Source: Bacteroidota bacterium (GTDB lineage: Bacteria; Bacteroidota; Ignavibacteria; UBA10030; UBA6906). Taken from it: a DNA stretch of 64,000 nucleotides. Position 1 is the first letter of the stretch; every line of letters begins with the position of its first letter. Positions 42,941 to 52,602 of the stretch are shown piece after piece. The stretch is taken from NCBI GenBank assembly GCA_019637975.1, contig JAHBUR010000002.1:1-64000 (forward strand). The letters run 5' to 3'. Under the pieces are notes generated by a model, which worked only from the letters and a program-made list of their open reading frames with translations, searched no databases and was not told the DNA's origin. Position numbers and translations under genes: made by a program.

Positions 42941-44935
42941 ATGAACACCCTACATAAAACCCGTATTGCGGCAATAGCTCTGGTGGCATTTCTCATTGTT
43001 GCCCCTGCCGACATGTTTGCGCAGCCCTTCAAGAGTATAAAGCAGGGCTACACAATGCTGTTGCAAATGGATAACAGGGGCGTCTTCGGACGCATGGCGT
43101 ACCCTCGCGGCAGCAATGAACCCCCCGACTCTCTCGGGCTTGAGTACCCCGTGGGACGGCGGATAGAGCATATTTTCGGCGCCGGAGTCTGGATAGCAGG
43201 CAGAGTTGATACATCGGCAGCCGGCAATAGCCCTCGAATTAAAGTTGTGACAACGGCCTACGAAGGCTGGTCCGGACCCCATTTTGAAATGTGGCCCGAG
43301 CCGAACGACGATTTCTGGCGAGCGAGCAGAAGTGATAGCGTGAAGCCGCCGGGATGGGACACGTATTGGGGCACTGATCTGGATTTTCGCCCGATTTCCG
43401 ACAATGATCTATATTCTAAGTATACAGATTATCAAGTGCGTCCCGCCGGTCACGTACCGATGGGAATAAAGGTTGTCCAGAGTTCGTATGCTTGGGATGA
43501 TCCGTACGCGGAAGCGATCATCATCAATGAGTATAAGATCTTCAATGTTGATACAGCGCGTACCATCGAGGATGTGTATGTTGGCTTTTTGTGCGATGCC
43601 GACGTCGGGCCGGTTAATGTAACAAACTACTTTCAGCGCAACTTCACGGGTTACTACCAGAACGCCAGAACCGCTTATATTCATAATCCATCTGATCGCG
43701 GTTCAACGCCTGTTGGGATCTCGTTGTTGTATCCCGATCCTGACACAACGATCATCAAGAAATACACATTCCAATGGTTTCCCGGGAACAACACTCCGGC
43801 GCCCGACGTTCCAAAGTACGATATGATGGCGAGTGGAAACATCAGGCCTGATGAATTTCCGTCGCTATCCGACACACGGTTCCTCTTTGCGTTCGGCCCG
43901 TTTACACTTACGCCAGACACGGTGTTGAAGATTGCGGTCGGTATTATTTCAGGGACTGACTTGCGCGATCTCCAGAAGAATGCCAATCGTGCTGTTGATA
44001 TCTACAAGAATCAAGGTATCAAACTTCCCTCCACTCCACCCTCACCGCCCTTGCGTGCGGAGGTCGGCTTCCGTCGAGTAAAACTGGATTGGAAGTGGAG
44101 ACCCGGTGACTTCGAACTCTTTGGCAGACCTGATCCTGAAACCAATTGGGATACAACAAGCCAGGTTGCCCGTTGGGATACATCCCGAATTTCTCCCCCC
44201 TATCCTCCGGGTATTGACCCGAGTCGAGGCGGTCGCAACTTCGAGGCATACCGCCTGTGGCGCAGTGAGCATCCCGGCGTTAATCCTGCAACGGGGAGAC
44301 CCCTGGTTCCTGATGCCAGTTTTACATTGCTGAAACAGTTCGATGCAATCGGCTACACAGATTCTACCCGGTTTGAATACGAAACCGGATTGCAATACGA
44401 GTTCATCGATTCGAATCTCGTACGCGGAAAAGTCTATGTGTATTCTGTTACATCAAAGTCTATCCCGAATATCGCATATCAGACAATCAGAATCGGGGAC
44501 CGCGATACGCTTGTCACCGTTCCTGTTGAGCCGCTGGAGTCTGGAAAGCTCACCAATGCCGTCCGCGTCGACCTTCCGTTCGCAATATCTCAAGATGCCA
44601 ACAAGGTGTCTGTTGTTCCGAATCCCTACAGGACGGATCGGGACTACAAACTCGAAAGTGGCGGATATGAGGGATTGACGAGCAGTTGGACGGAAAATGA
44701 GAGAAAAGTCAAGTTCATCAACCTTCCGGAAAAATGCATAATCCGCATCTTTTCACTGTCGGGTGATCTGGTGCGAACCGTCCAGCACGATGGCGGCGGC
44801 GGAACATTCCCTCGCGGCGATGCGGACGTTTTGCTCGTGAGTGAAAGCAACCGTGCCCTTGCAAGCGGTATCTACATTTTCACCGTCGAGTCGAATCTCG
44901 GCGTGCAAACCGGAAAATTCGTCATTATCAGATAG
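42941..44935 (+). CDS. Secreted protein with type IX secretion-like C-terminal domain
   Basis: 664 residues with a signal peptide (IAAIALVAFLIVAPADMFA). The middle is rich in Asp, Pro, Gly and aromatics with no known enzyme domain. The C-terminal 100 residues have the pattern of sorting modules: VVPNPYRTD, RIFSLSGDLVRTVQHD, ASGIYIFTVES, ending in GKFVIIR. This suggests export to the cell surface by a type IX-like system. ATG 42941 follows TAAGGCCT. The next gene encodes a PorV-like protein, which fits the same pathway. Confidence 0.8.
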   Translation: MNTLHKTRIAAIALVAFLIVAPADMFAQPFKSIKQGYTMLLQMDNRGVFGRMAYPRGSNEPPDSLGLEYPVGRRIEHIFGAGVWIAGRVDTSAAGNSPRIKVVTTAYEGWSGPHFEMWPEPNDDFWRASRSDSVKPPGWDTYWGTDLDFRPISDNDLYSKYTDYQVRPAGHVPMGIKVVQSSYAWDDPYAEAIIINEYKIFNVDTARTIEDVYVGFLCDADVGPVNVTNYFQRNFTGYYQNARTAYIHNPSDRGSTPVGISLLYPDPDTTIIKKYTFQWFPGNNTPAPDVPKYDMMASGNIRPDEFPSLSDTRFLFAFGPFTLTPDTVLKIAVGIISGTDLRDLQKNANRAVDIYKNQGIKLPSTPPSPPLRAEVGFRRVKLDWKWRPGDFELFGRPDPETNWDTTSQVARWDTSRISPPYPPGIDPSRGGRNFEAYRLWRSEHPGVNPATGRPLVPDASFTLLKQFDAIGYTDSTRFEYETGLQYEFIDSNLVRGKVYVYSVTSKSIPNIAYQTIRIGDRDTLVTVPVEPLESGKLTNAVRVDLPFAISQDANKVSVVPNPYRTDRDYKLESGGYEGLTSSWTENERKVKFINLPEKCIIRIFSLSGDLVRTVQHDGGGGTFPRGDADVLLVSESNRALASGIYIFTVESNLGVQTGKFVIIR

Positions 44936-44944
44936 AGAAGAGCC

Positions 44945-45889
44945 ATGATAACCCGACATTTACCAATTCGCATTTGTGCAGTTGTCGCGGGAGTTGCGTT
45001 GCTCGCGATGAGTGCATCGGCAGGAAATAGAGCCGGTGCCGTTTCGGGGCAATTCCTTAAGCTTCCCATCAATGCCCGTTCGGCAGGCATGGGAAATGCC
45101 CAGGTTTCGCTTGCACAAGGAGCGCTTTCGATTGCAACTAATCCGGCCGGCGTTCTCAATATCGAAGGTGCCTCTTTCGGATCAACGTATAACCAGTGGT
45201 GGGCTGATATTACCGTTGCCTTCTTTGGGGCAACCGCCAAGGTTGAAGGCTGGGGCACGCTTGGCGCGGGAGTTACGTTGCTCACCACGGATGAAATGAA
45301 CGTGACAACACCCGCGTTCCCGGAAGGAACCGGCCAGAAGTTCAAAGCCAGCGACGTTGCCTACACGGTAACGTATGCCAAGCAGATCAGCGAGTTGTTT
45401 GGCTTGGGCCTGAGTGCCAAGTTCATCACTTCCAATCTCTACAACAAGGAAGTCAGTTCAAATTCCGTCGCGTTCGACATCGGTACGCTCTATGACATTC
45501 CGGTTCTCCGGACGCGATTGGGAATTTCTGTCACAAATCTCGGGAAAGACCTGAGGTACATCAACGAACAGTACTCGCTTCCGACGGCGCTCCGCTTTGG
45601 GGCAACAACGGCTCTTCTTCAGGAAGAAATGCACAATGTGCAGGCTGTGTTCCAGATTGGCAGACCGAACGATTCCGACGAGCAGTATAATGTTGGACTT
45701 GAGTATGGCTTTAACGAGACCCTCTACTTGCGCGGTGGATACAAATTCAATTATGATACCGAAGACTTCACCGGCGGCTTAGGGGTAAATCTGAAGAGTT
45801 TGGGCTTGAACGGGGCGGTTGACTATGCATACTCACACTACAAATTCTTGCCTGCAACTCATATGTTTTCCATTGAAATAGGATTCTGA
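44945..45889 (+). CDS. PorV/PorQ-family outer-membrane protein
   Basis: 314 residues. A signal peptide (VVAGVALLAMSASA) precedes a beta-barrel of the PorV type: INARSAGMGNAQVSLAQGA and ATNPAGVLNIEG near the N-terminus, SNSVAFDIGTLYDIP in the middle, and a C-terminal barrel strand ending in MFSIEIGF. PorV-type proteins carry type IX cargo at the outer membrane. GAGAAGAG precedes the ATG. Its position directly after a T9SS-like cargo gene is strong context support. Confidence 0.88.
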   Translation: MITRHLPIRICAVVAGVALLAMSASAGNRAGAVSGQFLKLPINARSAGMGNAQVSLAQGALSIATNPAGVLNIEGASFGSTYNQWWADITVAFFGATAKVEGWGTLGAGVTLLTTDEMNVTTPAFPEGTGQKFKASDVAYTVTYAKQISELFGLGLSAKFITSNLYNKEVSSNSVAFDIGTLYDIPVLRTRLGISVTNLGKDLRYINEQYSLPTALRFGATTALLQEEMHNVQAVFQIGRPNDSDEQYNVGLEYGFNETLYLRGGYKFNYDTEDFTGGLGVNLKSLGLNGAVDYAYSHYKFLPATHMFSIEIGF

Positions 45890-45892
45890 AGT

Positions 45893-46873
45893 ATGACCTT
45901 ACGAACTGTTGTTCCACTTGTTGTGATCGGGTGTTTCGGTCTTTTCGTTACGGGATGCGAGGTGGAAACCGAATCACAACCGCCGTTGTCGTATCCGCCG
46001 GCAAATCACGTTGTTATCAATGAAGTGTACACACTCCCTGGAACGAACCCGAATGCACATTCGTGGCTTGAATTGTTCAACCCGACCTCACAGACGTTCG
46101 ATCTTTCTACTTGGTCCCTCAACTTCACCACGGTCCGGCTCGAGGTTCGAGGCCTCAAGTTCTGGACAGTAGTCTTTGATACAATCAGGACTCCGACCGA
46201 CACCACAGTTGTTCCCCGTCTGCAAGAAAGTGCCCGGCAATACCTGATTTTTGCGCTCGATTCGGTGTTCAGGCCGTATGACGTGCCCATTGGAAGGGTT
46301 ACCGATACCGTCCGGGTCCGGATAGCCGGAACATCGACATACGTCGATACCTTGGGATATCAGTCCGATGACGGCAGACTCGAGGTGCGCCCCAATGAGT
46401 TCCTCACACTGGTCAACAATCTCGAACGACTCCGCGTGTATAACTCAATAGGACCCGGTACGGGGCCGCAACCAACGTCTTCCGTGATTCTACCTTTTCT
46501 GGAAAATGATTTTTCGACAAACATGTACGAGGAAGCCAGAACCCTCCGGGATAGTCTGAATCCATTCACGACAATTCCGGATACGCTGTATGGCCATGCG
46601 TACTTGTTTCTCCTGCAGCAAACAGACCAGATTATTCTGAAGGATGCAGCCGGGAATACGGTTGATGTTGTCCGCTACGGAAGCTACTCGTACACCGGCC
46701 CCGGTGCCGATCCCTATCCGAACAATCGTACTGTAGGCGCTATTCCAGAGTTTGAGTCTATCGCGCGCTATGCCGGTGCCTATTCGACGAAGAACACAGC
46801 GAACGATTTCTACATCACACATGCAGGGCTGCGACCCATACCTCATTGGCTAAGTCAGCAATATAAACGTTAG
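45893..46873 (+). CDS. Lamin-tail-domain lipoprotein
   Basis: 326 residues with a lipobox (LFVTGC, Cys22). A lamin-tail (LTD)-like region begins HVVINEVYTLPG and SWLELFNPTSQTFDLSTWSL, a pattern used by many surface proteins. The C-terminal part holds a second similar block (QIILKDAAGNTVDVVRYG). The gene starts 3 bases after porV-like and ends the envelope operon, 17 bases before a perfect terminator hairpin. Confidence 0.82.
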   Translation: MTLRTVVPLVVIGCFGLFVTGCEVETESQPPLSYPPANHVVINEVYTLPGTNPNAHSWLELFNPTSQTFDLSTWSLNFTTVRLEVRGLKFWTVVFDTIRTPTDTTVVPRLQESARQYLIFALDSVFRPYDVPIGRVTDTVRVRIAGTSTYVDTLGYQSDDGRLEVRPNEFLTLVNNLERLRVYNSIGPGTGPQPTSSVILPFLENDFSTNMYEEARTLRDSLNPFTTIPDTLYGHAYLFLLQQTDQIILKDAAGNTVDVVRYGSYSYTGPGADPYPNNRTVGAIPEFESIARYAGAYSTKNTANDFYITHAGLRPIPHWLSQQYKR

Positions 46874-46890
46874 ACTTTCTGCTGAACATA

Positions 46891-46923
46891 GAAAAACGGA
46901 AGAGACATGCTCTTCCGTTTTTC
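46891..46923. terminator. Perfect bidirectional terminator
   Basis: GAAAAACGGAAGAG (46891-46904), loop ACATG, then its exact complement CTCTTCCGTTTTTC (46910-46923). The A-run on one side and T-run on the other let it stop the envelope operon on the plus strand and tsaC on the minus strand. Confidence 0.88.
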
Positions 46924-46946
46924 GTTTCTTGGTTGCTATCGCAGTA

Positions 46947-47558
46947 TCAGAGAACATCAACAGGCCCGGAGCCAAGCCGGACAATCCCCGGTTCATCTCC
47001 CGTCAGGTCAATAACTGTTGATTGTTCCGAAACCAGCGGCCCTCCGTCGAGTATCATTTCCACGCGATTCCTGAATTGAGCTGCTATCTCGTCAGGGTCA
47101 TGCATCACTTCGCCTTCGCGTGAGGTGACGCTTGTGCTCAGGATGGGGTTGCCAAGTGTTTGAACCAGAGCCAGCGTGGTCGGACTTGCGGGGACGCGAA
47201 TACCAACAGTCTTTCGCTTTGAAACCAAGATCCTCGGCAAGTGTTTCATCCTTTGTGCCGGGAGAATGAACGTGTATGGCCCCGGAATCAACCGCTTCAT
47301 GATTCTGAACGCCGTGTTGCTGACATGGGCATATTCGCTGATATGTGTCAGGTCGGAACAGACAAAGCTGAACGGCTTATCCGTCCGTTGTTGTTTGATG
47401 AGATGAATCTTCTCGATGGCATTCTTGTTGTCAATACTGCAGCCGAGTCCGTACACTGTGTCTGTCGGATAGATAATAATACCGCCGTTCTGCAGAACAT
47501 CAACCGCCTTGCTGATGATTCGGGGTTCAGGATTCGTTGTATGAACTTTCAGAATCAT
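46947..47558 (-). CDS. tsaC: L-threonylcarbamoyladenylate synthase
   Basis: Sua5/YrdC-family enzyme that makes the threonylcarbamoyl donor for t6A37 in tRNA. The 203 residues include IIYPTDTVYGLGCSI near 27-41, the KQQRTDKPFS segment, PGPYTFIL and the RVPASP region. It is a single-domain form. It is divergent from plsC and convergent with the envelope operon. Confidence 0.93.
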   Translation of the reverse strand: MILKVHTTNPEPRIISKAVDVLQNGGIIIYPTDTVYGLGCSIDNKNAIEKIHLIKQQRTDKPFSFVCSDLTHISEYAHVSNTAFRIMKRLIPGPYTFILPAQRMKHLPRILVSKRKTVGIRVPASPTTLALVQTLGNPILSTSVTSREGEVMHDPDEIAAQFRNRVEMILDGGPLVSEQSTVIDLTGDEPGIVRLGSGPVDVL

Positions 47559-47560
47559 AG

Positions 47561-47589
47561 TTGCTGCTTAGGGAATGCGATGAAATAAT
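47561..47589 (+). promoter_or_regulatory. Candidate promoter of plsC
   Basis: TTGCTG (47561-47566), 17 bases, AATAAT (47584-47589). Start near 47596, about 22 bases before the ATG at 47618. Confidence 0.4.
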
Positions 47590-47617
47590 AGCATCAATTA
47601 ACAACTTCTCGCCTGTA

Positions 47618-48430
47618 ATGGCAAATCAATACTCCTCCGACGATAACCGGTTTACCTTTTGGCAAACAGTCCATTCAGTCGTGATATACTTGCGAAGTCT
47701 GCCTCTGCTAATCGTCATCTTCATCATTTTCATCCCTTTGTCATTTCTGTTCAAGAAACCCGTGTATGATGAGTGGCTTCGAATGGCATCGAGATTTTTC
47801 CTGCGGTTTGCGGGTGTGAGGGTGCGTAGTGTTACCGGACTTGAGAACATCCGTCAAGGTGAGCCCTACATTCTCACTCCGAATCACGTCAACTTTCTCG
47901 ATCCGTTTATCTATCAGGGATATTTTCCGTATTACCTCCGTGGATTGGAAAAGAAGGAGAATTTCAAGATACCTGTTTGGGGTCGATGGATGAGGGCCGT
48001 CGGGCAGATTGAAATCGACCGCGAAAGTCCGAAGCGGGCGGCTGAAAGTATGAAGGAAGTGGCTCGCATCCTGCGTGAAGAGCGCACCTCCGTAATGGTC
48101 GCGCCCGAGGGAACGAGAACACCCGACGGAAGATTGCAGCCGTTCAAACGCGGGCCGTTTAAGACGTCTGCCGAGGCTGGTGTTCGAATTCTTCCAATGT
48201 GTTGCAAGGGACTGTATAACATCAACAAAAAAGGCGATTGGCGTGTCAAGCCCGGCTTCGTTGATATCGTGTATGGTGAGCCGCTCGGACCACCGGAGGA
48301 TTCCCACGAATCGCAGAAGGCTGTTAGTGCCGAATTGCGCAGATGGATGTTGGAACAGTTGGGTCAGGGAGAAGAATCGCTCGAAGGTGCAGAGCGTCAC
48401 GGCGATTCTTCGACCGCAAAAGCAAGCTGA
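47618..48430 (+). CDS. plsC: 1-acyl-sn-glycerol-3-phosphate acyltransferase
   Basis: Second acyl transfer in phospholipid synthesis, at the inner membrane. A hydrophobic segment (LPLLIVIFIIFIPLSFLF) is near residue 25. The catalytic HX4D box is NHVNFLDPF and the second motif is APEGTRTPDG. ATG 47618 is chosen because a longer upstream frame begins within the candidate promoter. The protein is 270 residues. Confidence 0.88.
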   Translation: MANQYSSDDNRFTFWQTVHSVVIYLRSLPLLIVIFIIFIPLSFLFKKPVYDEWLRMASRFFLRFAGVRVRSVTGLENIRQGEPYILTPNHVNFLDPFIYQGYFPYYLRGLEKKENFKIPVWGRWMRAVGQIEIDRESPKRAAESMKEVARILREERTSVMVAPEGTRTPDGRLQPFKRGPFKTSAEAGVRILPMCCKGLYNINKKGDWRVKPGFVDIVYGEPLGPPEDSHESQKAVSAELRRWMLEQLGQGEESLEGAERHGDSSTAKAS

Positions 48431-48572
48431 GTATCGGTAGGTGATTTCACGTACAATCATGATTGTGTATCCATGTCTTTTCTGTGGTTATCGTCACCTT
48501 CCGCGAAGGAATGATGTAGTATAATAATAACGAATACTCTCATTGGTCCAATAGCATTTATCAGGGTTAGTA

Positions 48573-48998
48573 ATGCGAATATTACTCGTTGAGGATAACT
48601 TCGAACATCTGCGCCTCACAAAGTACATTCTCAGACATCACAATGTTCCCGGTGAAGTGTACGTAGTACGCGACGGGCAGGAAGCAATAGATTATCTGCA
48701 CAATAGAAATCAGTTTGCCGACACATCTGCAAACCCGCGGCCGCAAGTAGTACTGCTTGATTTGAATATTCCATGTATAGACGGGAAAGAGGTTCTGAAG
48801 ATGATCAAGACGAGCGAATCGCTCAAGGATATTGCAGTTGTGATATTGAGTTCGTCTGATCGGGAAGAGGATATTGCGTTTGCTTATGAGAACGGCGCTG
48901 CAGCATATATTTCCAAATCAGCCGGTTTTGAGCGTTTGAATGAAGCTCTTTCCTCAATCCACACATTTGCAAACGCAGAGCGCAGCATGGTGTTCTGA
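48573..48998 (+). CDS. Single-domain response regulator (CheY/Rcp1-like)
   Basis: 141 residues made only of a receiver domain. The acidic pocket is at Asp8, the phosphorylation site is Asp63 in VLLDLNIPCIDG, the Ser/Thr switch is in VILSSSD and the conserved lysine is Lys115 in ISKSAGF. The LNIP motif and length resemble the Rcp1 type that partners phytochrome-like kinases. No kinase gene is nearby. TATAAT at 48520-48525 could be its -10 element, but no good -35 is visible. Confidence 0.9.
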   Translation: MRILLVEDNFEHLRLTKYILRHHNVPGEVYVVRDGQEAIDYLHNRNQFADTSANPRPQVVLLDLNIPCIDGKEVLKMIKTSESLKDIAVVILSSSDREEDIAFAYENGAAAYISKSAGFERLNEALSSIHTFANAERSMVF

Positions 48999-49123
48999 TT
49001 CACCACGCCGGCATCGCGTATTTTGCTGCACAGCGGGATAGCGAAGCCGGCAGTCCTGCCTTGAATGTCCTCACGCTTCTTCGTACCTTGGTGTAAATTC
49101 TCATCATTTCATCAGTATCGTTC

Positions 49124-50431
49124 ATGTCTCATTGGTTGGTGGCCCTTGTAGGCCGTCCCAACGTGGGCAAATCCACCTTGTTTAACAGGATTGTCGGTCG
49201 CCGCGACGCCATTGTCGACGACATGCCCGGCGTAACACGCGATAGGAACTATGCAGATGCCGAATGGGCAGGGAAACGATTTTCCCTGGTCGACACAGGC
49301 GGCTATGTTCCTGCTTCGGAGGACATCTTTGAAACGGCAATCCGTGAACAGGCCCAAATAGCGATTGATGAGGCCGACGTTGTGCTGTTTGTTGGCGATG
49401 CACAGACGGGAGTTCTGCCTACGGATGCAGAACTGGCAAACATCCTTCGCAAGACGCAGAAGAAGGTTCTTCTTGTTGTTAACAAGATCGACGGGGAGAA
49501 GAAGGAGGCCGAACTCGCAGAATTCTATCGACTCGGGCTGGGAGAGCCGTATTCCGTATCGGCATTGGGCGGGCGAAAGATCGGGGATTTGCTGGATGTT
49601 GTCACTCAAGACTTTGACACCAATGCCGAAGAGAAAATTGATCCCCGCCTGAAACTTGCTATCATCGGGAAGCCGAATGTCGGCAAATCGTCGTTTGTCA
49701 ACGGACTCCTGCAGGAAGATCGACACATTGTCACGGACATTCCCGGAACAACGAGGGATCCGATTGACGCCATTCTGAAATATTACGGGGAGGAGATTCT
49801 TCTCGTTGATACCGCAGGACTTCGACGTAAAAGCAAGATCAAGGAAAGCGTGGAATTCTACAGCACCATCCGGACGCTCAAGAGTATTGAGCGATGCGAT
49901 GTTGCTGTTGTGTTGATTGATGCGACGCAAGGACTCGAACATCAGGATTTGCGGATCATTGAAACAGCCACTCAACGCAACCGTGCCGTCGTCATTGCTG
50001 TCAACAAATGGGATTTGATCGAGAAAGATGACAAGACAGCCCGTTTGTTCGAGAAGTTGTTGAAGGAGAAACTCCGGATTTTCGATTTCATCCCGATCAT
50101 GTTCATTTCCGCGCTGACAAAGCAACGGGTCTACAAAGTGATAGAACTGGCGAAAGTTGTTGATGCCGAACAAAACAAACGTATTGCAACGAGCGAGTTG
50201 AACAACACGATTGGTGAGGATATCAAGGTGTTTCCCCCTCGCAGCAGATCAGGGAAGGAAATCAAGATAAAGTACATCACTCAAGTGAAAGCAAAGCCTC
50301 CTGTGTTTGCGTTCTTCTGCAACGAGCCCAAGATGATTGACGACAACTATCGCCGTTATCTCGAAAACAAACTGCGCCAGCATTTTGCATTTACGGGGGT
50401 TCCGTTGGTATTGTCCTTCAAGCAGAAATAG
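49124..50431 (+). CDS. der: Ribosome-biogenesis GTPase Der (EngA)
   Basis: Two GTPase domains in one protein, needed for 50S subunit maturation. G1 motifs are GRPNVGKSTLFN (about 8-19) and GKPNVGKSSFVN (about 183), with DTGG and DTAG motifs and two NK-D sites (VNKID, VNKWD). A KH-like C-terminal domain ends in SFKQK. The 435 residues match the family. Confidence 0.97.
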   Translation: MSHWLVALVGRPNVGKSTLFNRIVGRRDAIVDDMPGVTRDRNYADAEWAGKRFSLVDTGGYVPASEDIFETAIREQAQIAIDEADVVLFVGDAQTGVLPTDAELANILRKTQKKVLLVVNKIDGEKKEAELAEFYRLGLGEPYSVSALGGRKIGDLLDVVTQDFDTNAEEKIDPRLKLAIIGKPNVGKSSFVNGLLQEDRHIVTDIPGTTRDPIDAILKYYGEEILLVDTAGLRRKSKIKESVEFYSTIRTLKSIERCDVAVVLIDATQGLEHQDLRIIETATQRNRAVVIAVNKWDLIEKDDKTARLFEKLLKEKLRIFDFIPIMFISALTKQRVYKVIELAKVVDAEQNKRIATSELNNTIGEDIKVFPPRSRSGKEIKIKYITQVKAKPPVFAFFCNEPKMIDDNYRRYLENKLRQHFAFTGVPLVLSFKQK

Positions 50432-51793
50432 ATGCCGAAACGAATTGTTGTCATAGGTGGAGTCGCAGCCGGGCCAAGTGCTGCCGCAAAGGCCAAACGG
50501 ACGAATGCCGATTGCGATGTTGTTCTCTTCGAACAAAATGAACACATCTCGTACGGTGTTTGTGAGATTCCGTATTACATCGGGGGCGATGTGGAAGGAA
50601 ATCGCCTTGTCTCGAATACGCCCGCACAGCTGCGTGAAAAGAAGGGAGTTGAAGTTCGAATTCTGCACCGCGTCGAGGAAATTCTTCCTACCAGAAAGAG
50701 GATTATTATCCGCGATCTTTCGCTTGGGAAATTACGCGAAGAAGCGTATGACCGGTTGATTCTCGCAACCGGTTCCCGACCGAAAAGGCTCGGCGTCGAA
50801 GGGGAAGAAGCGCGTAATGTCTTCTCCGTTAAGAAGCTCGAAGACGCGTATCGGCTGTACGAGTTCATCAAATCTGAAAAACCGAAGCACGCAGTTATTA
50901 TCGGCGGCGGCTATATTGGTATGGAAATGGCTGAGGCTCTTCGTTCCCGTTCGCTCGATGTCACCATCCTTCATCGTCACAACCTGCCGATGCACGGCCT
51001 TGAAAGGGAGACGCAGGAAGAGGTTCTTCGGGAACTCGCGATGAACAATGTCCAGTTTATTGGAGAAGCGAAGACGGAGGGTTGTGTTGTTGATACCCGG
51101 AAGCGTGTGTCGCATGTGGTCACGAAAGACGGTTCGTTCCAAACCGACCTCGTCATACTGGCGTTGGGTGTTGTACCCAACAGCGAGATTGCTCAGAAAG
51201 CCGGTATTCGGGTCGGTACTACTGGCGGGATTCGAACGGATCAACGACAGGAAACGAATCTTGACAACATCTACGCCGCCGGCGATTGTTGTGAAGTCAG
51301 GAATCTTGTGAGCGATAAACCCGCGTACATGCCCCTTGCGACAATCGGAAGTAAGCAGGGCTGGGTTGCCGGCGAAAATGCAGCGGGAGGCAATGCGTCG
51401 TTCCGCGGTGCAGTTCGGTCGATAGCAGTCAAAGTGTTCGGGCTTGAAGTGGCGCGAGTAGGATTAAGTTCCGAAGAAGCCCGTGCCTCCGGTTTTGATG
51501 TCATAACCGAATCGGTTTCGGCATGGTCGAAAGTTGCTATGATGCCGGGAAGTGCGAAGGTCTCGATCACGATGATCGCCGACAGACGAACGAAGCGGCT
51601 CTTGGGTGTCAACATGATCGGGAGTGATGGAGTGGTGTTGAGAGTGAACACGTTTGCTGTAGCTATCCAGAATAAGATGTCTATTCCTGATATCCAGCAA
51701 TGGGATCTTGCGTATTCCCCGCCCTTCACGCCATTGTGGGACCCGATTCTTGTTGCTGCAAATGCTACGGCCAGGAAGCTCGGCAATCCGTGA
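50432..51793 (+). CDS. FAD-dependent CoA-disulfide reductase / NADH oxidase-like protein
   Basis: 453 residues. FAD-binding VVIGGVAAGPSAAAKAKR starts the protein, Cys44 in ISYGVCEIPYYIGG is the single redox cysteine typical of CoA-disulfide reductases and NADH oxidases, and IIGGGYIGMEMAEAL is the NAD(P)H-binding loop. YAAGDCCEV follows. The C-terminal dimer domain has YSPPFTPLWDP. The start follows the der stop at once. Whether it acts on CoA disulfide, persulfide or oxygen cannot be decided. Confidence 0.88.
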   Translation: MPKRIVVIGGVAAGPSAAAKAKRTNADCDVVLFEQNEHISYGVCEIPYYIGGDVEGNRLVSNTPAQLREKKGVEVRILHRVEEILPTRKRIIIRDLSLGKLREEAYDRLILATGSRPKRLGVEGEEARNVFSVKKLEDAYRLYEFIKSEKPKHAVIIGGGYIGMEMAEALRSRSLDVTILHRHNLPMHGLERETQEEVLRELAMNNVQFIGEAKTEGCVVDTRKRVSHVVTKDGSFQTDLVILALGVVPNSEIAQKAGIRVGTTGGIRTDQRQETNLDNIYAAGDCCEVRNLVSDKPAYMPLATIGSKQGWVAGENAAGGNASFRGAVRSIAVKVFGLEVARVGLSSEEARASGFDVITESVSAWSKVAMMPGSAKVSITMIADRRTKRLLGVNMIGSDGVVLRVNTFAVAIQNKMSIPDIQQWDLAYSPPFTPLWDPILVAANATARKLGNP

Positions 51794-51826
51794 ACCCGTG
51801 AAGGATCTGCACAAAAAAAAGGAAAC

Positions 51827-52456
51827 ATGATGAAAAACCTGATTGTTATCGATCATCCGCTCATCAAACGTGATCTTTCGATCCTGCGGAACAAGAGAAC
51901 GGACAACCACCTCTTCCGAACAACACTCCGGCGGATTTCTTCTGTGATGGCTTTTCAAGTTACGCACGATCTTAAAGTACGCTCAGGTGTTGTTGATACG
52001 CCGCTGGAGAAAACCAAGGGTTACACGCTTGCAGAAGATATTGTCATCGTTCCGGTCTTGCGAGCAGGATTGGGTTTGGTTGACGGCTTTCTTGATTTTC
52101 TTCCTGAGGCAAAGGTAGGACACGTCGGATTGTACAGAAATGAACAGACCTTGAAACCCGTGGATTACTATTCGAAGTTCCCTCGCAACCTGAACAAAAG
52201 CCTGGTGCTGCTGCTCGATCCCATGTTAGCAACAGGAGGAAGTGGAGCGGCTGCCATCACGTTCTTGAAGAATAAAGGAGCGAAGAGAATCCGATTCGTG
52301 AGCTTACTTGCTGCGCCAGAAGGTGTGAAAAAGGTCTCAGGGGCACATCCCGATGTCAAGATGTTTACTGCCGTTCTTGACCGGCAGTTGAACTCGCATG
52401 GCTACATTTTACCCGGCCTTGGTGACGCAGGAGACAGGATTTTCGGCACTGAATGA
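51827..52456 (+). CDS. upp: Uracil phosphoribosyltransferase
   Basis: Salvages uracil to UMP with PRPP. The 209 residues include VIDHPLIKRDLSILRNK at the start, VPVLRAGLGLVDG, the PRPP-binding LLLDPMLATGGSGAAA and the C-terminal GYILPGLGDAGDRIFGTE. GGAAA precedes a double ATG (51827 and 51830); either may be used. Confidence 0.95.
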   Translation: MMKNLIVIDHPLIKRDLSILRNKRTDNHLFRTTLRRISSVMAFQVTHDLKVRSGVVDTPLEKTKGYTLAEDIVIVPVLRAGLGLVDGFLDFLPEAKVGHVGLYRNEQTLKPVDYYSKFPRNLNKSLVLLLDPMLATGGSGAAAITFLKNKGAKRIRFVSLLAAPEGVKKVSGAHPDVKMFTAVLDRQLNSHGYILPGLGDAGDRIFGTE

Positions 52457-52496
52457 TTCTCCGGAAACGTTTTGTGGTCGTGCGTCATCTCTTCGC

Positions 52497-52525
52497 TTGA
52501 CAATCCTGCAGCAACGAGCTATATT
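52497..52525 (+). promoter_or_regulatory. Strong sigma-70-like promoter of the (p)ppGpp synthetase gene
   Basis: TTGACA (52497-52502), 17 bases, TATATT (52520-52525), immediately after upp. Transcription would begin near 52532, about 70 bases before the ATG at 52603. Confidence 0.65.
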
Positions 52526-52602
52526 TTTTTTGGTGGATCGGAGGTTTCTTTCGCAGAAAGAACAGGGGCATATCCTTCCTGCTCATGAACAGTTGAAAGA
52601 GT

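Noticed and set aside
48497..48509. CCTTC-CGC-GAAGG palindrome before the response regulator
   Set aside because: Too short to call as an operator without a comparison, and it lies beyond the likely -10 element.
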